Positions 32,490 through 37,194 of a stretch of 37,194 bases of DNA are shown piece after piece. Under the pieces are notes generated by a model that was not told the origin of the DNA, did not search any database, and worked only from the letters and a program-made list of their open reading frames with translations. The DNA comes from JAAYYY01 sp964579295. GTDB lineage: Bacteria > Chloroflexota > Anaerolineae > Promineifilales > Promineifilaceae. Within the stretch, counting starts at the first letter, position 1. Every line of letters begins with the position of its first letter. Where the stretch lies: positions 1-37,194 of the forward strand of contig CAZOGK010000031.1 in the NCBI GenBank assembly GCA_964579295.1. The letters are read 5' to 3'. A program made the position numbers and the translations under genes.

Positions 32490-33143
32490 TCAGAGCAGAT
32501 CACCGGCGAGGTCAAGGCAGGTCGGGCATTCGGCCGTATCGTGGTCGGCCACGTCGAGCGGCGCGGGCACGTCGATCGCGCGCAGCGCCTGGCAGAGGCG
32601 GCAGAGCGACAGCCCCACGACGCCGCTGAAACAGCCGGCGAAGGAGGCGACGGGGCGGAAGGCGCTGTTCTGAATCGCGTAGGCGCCGGCCTTGTCCAGC
32701 GGGTCGCCGCTGCGCACGTAGGCCTCTATCTCGGCATCGCTGTAGTCGCGCATGGTGACATCCGTGCTGGATACGGCGCTCGCCGTGCGCCCGTCGGGCA
32801 GCGACAGGACGACGATACCCGTGTGCACCTGGTGCGTGCGGCCGCGCAGCCGCCGCAGCATCTGCGTGGCAGCGGCTGCGTCAGCCGGCTTATTGAGCAT
32901 CTCGTCGCCCAGGGCCACGGTCGTGTCGGCGGCGACGATGACAGCAGCGCCGGTTACCGTTGCGGCGACAGCTTCGGCCTTGAGAAGCGCGGTCGCCGCC
33001 ACGTTGCGGGCAGGATCGGGCTCGACAATGCTATCTTCGTCTACGTCGGGCACGTAGACAACCGTGGGATAGCCGAGCAGGCGGATGAGAGCCTGCCGGC
33101 GTGGAGAGGCAGAAGCCAGGATCAGGTTGACCACCAGCAGCAA
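32490..33143 (-). CDS. maf: Maf-family nucleotide pyrophosphatase
   Basis: 217 residues, house-cleaning nucleoside triphosphate pyrophosphatase family. Motifs: SASPRR near the N-terminus, ADTTVAL, and DKAGAYAIQ with the GVVGLSL end region. About 20 extra C-terminal residues include CPTCLDL, an unusual small Cys pair. The frame opens at TTG 33143 or GTG 33134; neither has a ribosome site, and both lie within 16 bases of the T-run of the rplL terminator. Expression may rely on readthrough or on leaderless initiation. It is convergent with the lipoprotein gene. Confidence 0.88.
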   Translation of the reverse strand: MLLVVNLILASASPRRQALIRLLGYPTVVYVPDVDEDSIVEPDPARNVAATALLKAEAVAATVTGAAVIVAADTTVALGDEMLNKPADAAAATQMLRRLRGRTHQVHTGIVVLSLPDGRTASAVSSTDVTMRDYSDAEIEAYVRSGDPLDKAGAYAIQNSAFRPVASFAGCFSGVVGLSLCRLCQALRAIDVPAPLDVADHDTAECPTCLDLAGDLL

Positions 33144-33149
33144 TGTAAC

Positions 33150-33183
33150 AAAAAGGCCAGCCTGACGCCAGGCTGGCCTTTTT
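33150..33183. terminator. Very strong bidirectional terminator after rplL
   Basis: AAAAAGGCCAGCCTG, loop ACGC, CAGGCTGGCCTTTTT: a perfect 15-base stem with flanking A and T runs, ending the ribosomal-protein operon on the minus strand. Confidence 0.95.
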
Positions 33184-33206
33184 AAGCAGGGACGCCTGCC
33201 GAGTTC

Positions 33207-33590
33207 TTATTTGATCTCGACGACAGCGCCCGCTTCTTCGAGCTTGGCTTTGGCTTCCTGAGCCGCTTCTTTGGTCACGGCTTCCATCAGCGTGCTGGGA
33301 GCGCCATCCACCACATCCTTGGCCTCCTTCAGGCCCAGGTTGGTGAGCGCGCGCACTTCCTTGATGACGTTGATCTTCTTGGGGCCGACTTCCTTGAGGA
33401 CGACGTCGAACTCGATCTTCTCTTCCTCGGCCTCGGCGGCGGCGGCGGGCATGCCGGGCATGGCCATCATGCCGGCCATCGGCGCGGCGGCGCTAACGCC
33501 CCACTTCTCTTCCAGCATCTTGGTCAGCTCGGCAGCTTCCAGCAGGGTCAGGCTGCTCAAATCCTCTACGATCTTTGCCAGATCAGCCAT
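33207..33590 (-). CDS. rplL: Ribosomal protein L7/L12
   Basis: 127 residues: an N-terminal dimerisation helix pair (IVEDLSSLTLLEAAELTKMLEEKWGV), an Ala/Gly/Met hinge, and the C-terminal factor-binding domain (EFDVVLKEVGPKKINVIKEVR, LGLKEAKDVVDGAP). It forms the ribosomal stalk that recruits elongation factors. It follows rplJ after 67 bases and ends the operon at a strong terminator. Confidence 0.98.
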   Translation of the reverse strand: MADLAKIVEDLSSLTLLEAAELTKMLEEKWGVSAAAPMAGMMAMPGMPAAAAEAEEEKIEFDVVLKEVGPKKINVIKEVRALTNLGLKEAKDVVDGAPSTLMEAVTKEAAQEAKAKLEEAGAVVEIK

Positions 33591-33657
33591 TGTACAGTTC
33601 CTCCGAATGGTCTTTCTTTAACTTACGTTACGGATAATGATTCAAGTCAGGCAGGAG

Positions 33658-34227
33658 TCAGGCCGGCTCGGCGACGGCTGCTTCCTCGGCAGGCGCGCCT
33701 TCCGATCCCTCTTCCTGCGTGGCGTAGGCGTTCAGCACGTTGACGAGCTGGCGCACGCCATTGGCGACAGTGGACGCAATGTTTTGCGCCGGAGCATTCA
33801 TCAGGCCCAGAATCTGAGCCCGCAGCTGGTCGAGCGACGGCAGCTTCGCCAGCGCCTGGATCTGGTCGACCGTCAGGAACTGGTCGCCCATGATGCCGCC
33901 CTTCAGGGTGAACTGATCCGTCTCGTCGGCAAAGTCGACAAGCGTCTTTGCCAGCGACGGGACCTCGCCGAGCGCGAAGCCGGCCGCGGTCTGCCCCATG
34001 AGCAGATCCTCCGGGATGGGATTGCCAGTAGCTTCCAGCGCATTGCGCAGCAACGTGTTCTTGGTGACGTGGAACGCCCCGTCGGCGTCGCGCACGTCGG
34101 CCCGCAGCTTCTCCAGCTGCAGCACGGTAATGCCTTTGTACTCCGCCAGGAACACGCCGCGGCTCTGGCCCAGCAGGTCTACGTACTGGGAAACCAGCTC
34201 TTCTTTGCGTTCGCGTGAAATAGCCAA
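33658..34227 (-). CDS. rplJ: Ribosomal protein L10
   Basis: 189 residues. Stalk base protein that binds 23S rRNA and L7/L12 dimers (AISRERKEELVSQYVDLL, FLAEYKGITVLQLEKLR, VTKNTLLRNAL). The C-terminal acidic Ala/Glu-rich tail is normal for this group. GGAGGTGA lies 7-8 bases before the ATG. An L10-type leader RNA with a terminator hairpin precedes it, so autogenous attenuation by L10-L7/L12 is expected. Confidence 0.97.
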   Translation of the reverse strand: MAISRERKEELVSQYVDLLGQSRGVFLAEYKGITVLQLEKLRADVRDADGAFHVTKNTLLRNALEATGNPIPEDLLMGQTAAGFALGEVPSLAKTLVDFADETDQFTLKGGIMGDQFLTVDQIQALAKLPSLDQLRAQILGLMNAPAQNIASTVANGVRQLVNVLNAYATQEEGSEGAPAEEAAVAEPA

Positions 34228-34256
34228 GTGCTATCACCTCCTCATGATGAGATAAC

Positions 34257-34290
34257 AAAAAATCCTCATACCGGGCCGGTATGAGGATTT
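34257..34290 (-). terminator. Attenuator hairpin before rplJ
   Basis: Minus strand: AAATCCTCATACCGG pairs with CCGGTATGAGGATTT, followed by a T6 run, 30 bases before the rplJ start codon. It is a textbook intrinsic terminator placed inside an operon, which fits an attenuator controlled by the upstream L10 leader. Confidence 0.88.
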
Positions 34291-34445
34291 CCAATGTTCT
34301 GGCGAGCGACAGGGTTGGCTCAGGCAACGCCAGGCAGGCGCAGGGGCTGGGCCCTTACCCTCGTCTCTTCACGGCTGGAGATCCCACCTCGGCTGGTATG
34401 ATTAAGCCGGCCAGACGACCGGCGCCAACTGTCTTCGGTAGATTC
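34291..34445 (-). ncRNA. L10 leader (ribosomal protein autoregulatory RNA)
   Basis: The rplA-rplJ spacer on the minus strand contains blocks typical of L10 leaders: CCGAAGACAGTTGGCGCCGG near 34440-34420, TACCAGCCGAGGTG near 34400-34387, and GGGTAAGGGCCCAGCCCCTG near 34360-34340. It would bind the L10-L7/L12 complex and favour the terminator. The exact ends are approximate. Confidence 0.78.
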
Positions 34446-34496
34446 CGAATCTGTTGTTAAAACCAACGCTGCCACAATGGGCAGCGACCTACGATT

Positions 34497-35198
34497 TTAC
34501 GCGTTTATATCGGCAACGTCAAGCTTAATCGGCGGGCCCATCGAGTTGGCCAGGACAATCTTGCGGATATAGGTGCCTTTGGCCGCCGCCGGGCGCGCCC
34601 GCTTAACGGCATCCACCAGGTAGCGCAGATTGTCGAGCAGCTGCTCGTCCGTAAAGCTGGCCTTGCCGATGGGCACGTGCAGGTTCGAGGTGCGGTCCAC
34701 ACGGAACTCGACACGGCCGGCCTTGGTCTCGGCGATCAGCGCCGGCAGGTCTTCGGCCTGCACCACGGTGCCGGCGCGCGGGTTGGGCATGAGGCCGCGC
34801 GGACCGAGCACACGGCCCAGCCGGCCCACCTTACCCATCATCGAGGGCACGGCAATGGCGACGTCGAAATCGACCCAACCGTCCTGAATCTTTTTGATCA
34901 CCTGGTCGTCGGCGACAAAGTCGGCGCCGGCCTCTTCGGCGATGCGGGCGTCTTCACCTTCGGCAAAGACGAGCACGCGCACTTCCTTACCCAGGCCGTG
35001 CGGCAGCACGACGACATCGCGCACCTGCTGGTCGGCATGGCGTGGATCGACGCCGAGGCGGAAATGGACCTCGACCGTGGGGTCGAAGCTGGTGTAAGCC
35101 GTCTCTTTAATCAGCCTGACCGCTTCTTCGCGGCTATACAGGCGCTCGCGCTCGACTTTCGCCGCCGCTTCCTGATACTTACGTCCTCTTTTTGGCAT
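34497..35198 (-). CDS. rplA: Ribosomal protein L1
   Basis: 233 residues of the L1 family (MPKRGRKYQEA start, VLPHGLGKEVRVLVFAEG, GRLGRVLGPRGLMPNPRAGT, KASFTDEQLLDNLRYLVDAVKRARP). It forms the L1 stalk at the E site. Two ATGs are in tandem (35201 and 35198); the second is preferred because it sits 5 bases from the AGGAG site and matches the usual N-terminus. It follows rplK after 54 bases. Confidence 0.97.
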   Translation of the reverse strand: MPKRGRKYQEAAAKVERERLYSREEAVRLIKETAYTSFDPTVEVHFRLGVDPRHADQQVRDVVVLPHGLGKEVRVLVFAEGEDARIAEEAGADFVADDQVIKKIQDGWVDFDVAIAVPSMMGKVGRLGRVLGPRGLMPNPRAGTVVQAEDLPALIAETKAGRVEFRVDRTSNLHVPIGKASFTDEQLLDNLRYLVDAVKRARPAAAKGTYIRKIVLANSMGPPIKLDVADINA

Positions 35199-35252
35199 CA
35201 TTACTCCTTGTGGTCATAGCGGGCGCAGGCGCCCTGCCACTTAACTATCGTC

Positions 35253-35678
35253 TCAGTCGCGGACGGTAATACCCATGCTGCGCGCGGTCCCTTCGATAAT
35301 GCGCATGGCCGCCTCGACATCGTTGGCGTTCAGGTCTTTCATCTTCGTCTCGGCAATCTCACGCACCTGCTGGCGCGTTACCGAGCCGACCTTGTCGCGG
35401 TTGGGCACGGGCGAACCGCCGCCGACGCCGGCCGCCTTCTTGAGCAGATCAGCCGCCGGGGATGTCTTCAAAACGAAGGTGTAGCTACCATCGTGGAAGA
35501 TGGTCACCTCGACCGGCACGATCTGGCCCACCTGTGCGGCCGTGCGCGCATTATAGTCCTTACAGAACTGCATCAGGTTAATGCCATGCGGGCCGAGCAC
35601 GGTGCCGACCGGCGGCGCCGGGTTGGCCTTGCCGCCGGCAATCTGAAGCTTAGCTACTGCTTTTACTTTTTTCGCCAT
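35253..35678 (-). CDS. rplK: Ribosomal protein L11
   Basis: 141 residues, full length. N-terminal thiostrepton-site domain (KLQIAGGKANPAPPVGTVLGPHGINLMQFCKDYN split by position) and C-terminal rRNA-binding domain ending TARSMGITV. GGAG lies upstream of the ATG. A hairpin with a following T-run (35740-35767) separates it from nusG. Confidence 0.97.
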   Translation of the reverse strand: MAKKVKAVAKLQIAGGKANPAPPVGTVLGPHGINLMQFCKDYNARTAAQVGQIVPVEVTIFHDGSYTFVLKTSPAADLLKKAAGVGGGSPVPNRDKVGSVTRQQVREIAETKMKDLNANDVEAAMRIIEGTARSMGITVRD

Positions 35679-35739
35679 CTTTCTCTCCTGGAGTCCAGAC
35701 GCCCTGACGGGCTCCTCCTATCACAATCCCAGCCCTCAC

Positions 35740-35767
35740 AAAAACAGAAGCGAGAATCTATCTCGCT
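35740..35767 (-). terminator. Possible attenuator between nusG and rplK
   Basis: Minus strand: AGCGAG, 7-base loop, CTCGCT, then TCTG and five T. The stem is only 6 bases, so termination would be partial. Confidence 0.5.
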
Positions 35768-35811
35768 CCTGAGTCGGCTGTGGCTGGCAACAACTCTAAA
35801 TCTGACCCTGG

Positions 35812-36459
35812 TCAAACCTTTTCCACGTGCATGAAGTCGAGCTCTACCGGCGTCTCGCGCCCAAAGAAGCTGACCAGCACCCGGACTTTGGCGCGCTCCG
35901 GGTCAATCTCGCTGACCGTGCCGATAAAGTCGGCAAACGGCCCGGTGCCGATGCGAACTTTTTCGCCGATCTGGAAGTCGAATTTGACCTTGGGCGCCTC
36001 CGCTTCCATGCGGTTCATGATCGCCGCGACTTCGTCCTGGCGCAGGGGCGTCGGGTCATTGCCCATACCCACAAAGCCGGTCACGCCCGGCGTATTGCGC
36101 ACTACATACCACGAATCCTCATCCATGAGCATCTGGACGAGAATATAGCCGGGGAAAACGCGGCGCTCGACCGTGCGGCGCTTACCTTCTTTGATCTCAA
36201 TCTCTTCTTCGGTGGGCACCACGACGTCGAAAATCTTGTTGTGCATGCCCATCGTCTCGATGCGCTGCTCGATGCTGTGGCGGACTTTGTTCTCGTAACC
36301 GGAATAGCAGTGGACGACGTACCAGGCCCGCCCATCATCTACCGCTAATGGTCCACCGGCGTCTTCCAGATCCAGGATGCGGGCGCCCGAATCTTCGGGA
36401 AGCGATTCTTCCTGTACTTCTTCGAGAGAGGGGTCCATCAACGTTCCTTCGTCATCCAT
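35812..36459 (-). CDS. nusG: Transcription termination/antitermination factor NusG
   Basis: 215 residues. An NGN domain (RAWYVVHCYSGYENKV, FPGYILVQM, VRNTPGVTGFVG) and a C-terminal KOW domain (IGEKVRIGTGPFADFIGTV) follow an acidic, probably disordered extension of about 43 residues. NusG binds RNA polymerase and couples it to ribosomes and Rho. The first ATG (36459) has a weak ribosome site; the ATG at 36438 has AAGGA 7 bases upstream and would shorten the extension to about 36 residues. Confidence 0.95.
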   Translation of the reverse strand: MDDEGTLMDPSLEEVQEESLPEDSGARILDLEDAGGPLAVDDGRAWYVVHCYSGYENKVRHSIEQRIETMGMHNKIFDVVVPTEEEIEIKEGKRRTVERRVFPGYILVQMLMDEDSWYVVRNTPGVTGFVGMGNDPTPLRQDEVAAIMNRMEAEAPKVKFDFQIGEKVRIGTGPFADFIGTVSEIDPERAKVRVLVSFFGRETPVELDFMHVEKV

Positions 36460-36477
36460 GTCGCTATCTATCCCGGT

Positions 36478-36717
36478 TTAAGCGCCGATCAGGAACTCGA
36501 CCATCCGCTGAACAGCCCATGAAAAGCTCGAGTCGAGCACCACGCCAAGGAAAATCGCCGTGACGATCGATACACCCAAAACAATAAGGGTCAGCCGCCA
36601 GGACTCTTCCCGGGTAGGCCAGGTGACCTTGCGCAGCTCACCGCGTGTCTCCCGAACATAGCGGCCAATGCCCGCTACCGGGCCACTCGACTGTTTTACT
36701 CGTTTGCTATCTGCCAC
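36478..36717 (-). CDS. secE: Preprotein translocase subunit SecE
   Basis: 79 residues from a GTG at 36717. The conserved amphipathic segment RGELRKVTWPTREES is followed by one membrane helix (LTLIVLGVSIVTAIFLGVVLD). The frame stays open upstream into the tRNA gene, but the GTG start gives the normal SecE length. It is immediately upstream of nusG, the usual arrangement. Confidence 0.93.
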   Translation of the reverse strand: MADSKRVKQSSGPVAGIGRYVRETRGELRKVTWPTREESWRLTLIVLGVSIVTAIFLGVVLDSSFSWAVQRMVEFLIGA

Positions 36718-36780
36718 TCTTTCCGTGCCTCGCGCTAGCGCTATCGACGTAACAATCCGGCCAGTATCAAAAAGAAAAGG

Positions 36781-36853
36781 CAGGGGGTGCAGGACTCGAA
36801 CCCGCAACCTACGGTTTTGGAGACCGTTGCTCTACCATTTGAGCTAACCCCCT
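36781..36853 (-). tRNA. trnW: tRNA-Trp (anticodon CCA)
   Basis: A 73-base cloverleaf on the minus strand: acceptor AGGGGGT/ACCCCCT, T8, D stem GCTC/GAGC, anticodon stem ACGGT-CTCCAAA-ACCGT with CCA in the loop, TTCGA in the T loop, discriminator G. The 3' CCA is not encoded (GCCTTTT follows). It lies between rpmG and secE. Confidence 0.97.
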
Positions 36854-36903
36854 ACATCGTAAGCGCCGGCGCCAGGGCCGGCCTTACAACTGTGGGTGGT
36901 CGC

Positions 36904-37068
36904 CTACCGTGTTTCCCGGTGCAGCTGGTGAGCGCGACAACGAGGGCAGAATTTACGCAGCTCCATCCGGCCGGTGTCGTTGCGCCGATTCTTCTCGGTA
37001 ATGTAGTTGCGCTCCTTGCACACCGTACAGGCAAGCGTCACATGCGTGCGAATCGCCTTCTTAGCCAT
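36904..37068 (-). CDS. rpmG: Ribosomal protein L33 (zinc-binding form)
   Basis: 54 residues. Two zinc cysteine pairs, CTVC (14-17) and CPRC (41-44), and the family segment RNYITEKNRRN. AAGG lies 8 bases before the ATG. It sits between tuf and tRNA-Trp, the usual order in many bacteria. Confidence 0.95.
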   Translation of the reverse strand: MAKKAIRTHVTLACTVCKERNYITEKNRRNDTGRMELRKFCPRCRAHQLHRETR

Positions 37069-37083
37069 GATAAACCTTTAGAG

Positions 37084-37114
37084 GGGGGAGCGCATCGGCA
37101 TAATGCGCTCCCCC
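37084..37114 (-). other. Strong hairpin between tuf and rpmG without a T-run
   Basis: A 12-base stem (GGGGGAGCGCAT with ATGCGCTCCCCC, 7-base loop) 16 bases before the rpmG ATG. On the minus strand TCTAAAGG follows rather than T, so it may be an RNA-processing or stability element that separates the very abundant tuf message from rpmG. Confidence 0.55.
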
Positions 37115-37129
37115 GCATACATCCTAATC

Positions 37130-37194
37130 CTAATCTAAGATCTTGGTAATAACGCCGGCGCCGACGGTGAGGCCGCCTTCACGGATAGCAAAGC
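37130..37194 (-). CDS. tuf: Elongation factor Tu, C-terminal end only
   Basis: The last 20 codons and part of another, ending FAIREGGLTVGAGVITKILD. This is the nearly invariant EF-Tu C-terminus. The gene continues beyond the right edge of the window. Confidence 0.95.
   Translation of the reverse strand, partial: FAIREGGLTVGAGVITKILD

Noticed and set aside
36478..36807. SecE with a 109-residue product starting inside the tRNA gene
   Set aside because: The longer frame begins in tRNA-Trp and adds residues unlike SecE; a GTG at 36717 with a purine-rich upstream sequence gives the usual length.
1..37194. Mobile elements, prophage or CRISPR arrays
   Set aside because: No transposase, integrase, phage structural gene or regularly spaced repeat-spacer pattern was found on either strand; the N runs are assembly gaps.

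Overview
The window is a GC-rich bacterial chromosome segment, probably from a scaffolded draft genome, since it carries two runs of exactly 100 N. I infer a member of the Chloroflexota (Anaerolineae/Caldilineae/Ardenticatenia-like). The clues are the gene repertoire: multi-GAF phosphatases, YoaR-type membrane serine hydrolases, acidic tail-anchored TPR proteins, a CarH-type B12 regulator and aerobic aromatic catabolism. The inference is from style only; no database search was possible. Nothing looks recently transferred: there are no transposases, phage genes or CRISPR arrays.

Layout. 1-5.3 kb: the end of queG (minus strand), then a partner-switching module on the plus strand (STAS antagonist, RsbW-like kinase, second STAS antagonist, four-GAF SpoIIE phosphatase). 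5.3-12.7 kb: a LOG-family protein, a lipoprotein serine hydrolase interrupted by an N gap, an aldo/keto reductase, and a minus-strand operon of Nudix hydrolase, catalytically dead beta-lactamase-fold protein and active-looking paralogue. 12.8-17.6 kb: PspC protein, OmpR-type regulator plus histidine kinase, PAP2 phosphatase and methyltransferase. 17.6-20.7 kb: a CarH-like cobalamin photoreceptor with a recognisable operator, a TIGR01777-type epimerase, a YgiT-type zinc-finger protein and a GlsB-type membrane protein. 20.9-23.7 kb: a tightly packed paaABCD operon for phenylacetyl-CoA epoxidation. 23.8-32.5 kb: two Chloroflexota-style proteins of unknown role, aconitase, an Lrp/AsnC regulator coupled to 4-hydroxyphenylpyruvate dioxygenase, an HD phosphohydrolase and a lipoprotein with two PPC-like domains. 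32.5-37.2 kb: Maf, then on the minus strand the classic translation/transcription block tuf-rpmG-tRNA-Trp-secE-nusG-rplK-rplA-[L10 leader]-rplJ-rplL, ended by a strong terminator and not followed by rpoB.

How it fits together. Phenylacetate epoxidation, tyrosine breakdown (HPPD under an Lrp-type regulator) and aconitase suggest an aerobic heterotroph that burns aromatic amino acids through the TCA cycle. Signalling genes (partner switching, two-component pair, B12 light sensing, stress-type membrane proteins) suggest a free-living cell in a fluctuating and possibly lit habitat. The most interesting sequence-level signals are: (i) three ACA-centred sites at exact 11-bp spacing over the carH-like promoter; (ii) a serine-hydrolase pseudoenzyme translationally coupled to its active-looking paralogue; (iii) an anti-Shine-Dalgarno heptamer near the 5' end of the glsB leader; (iv) overlapping inverted repeats between the divergent glsB and paa promoters; and (v) a PaaB made of two fused PaaB-like units.

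No stretch longer than 300 bases lacks a gene apart from the N gaps. The longest intergenic regions (15507-15793, 20684-20974 and 34228-34496) hold the promoters, hairpins and leader listed below.
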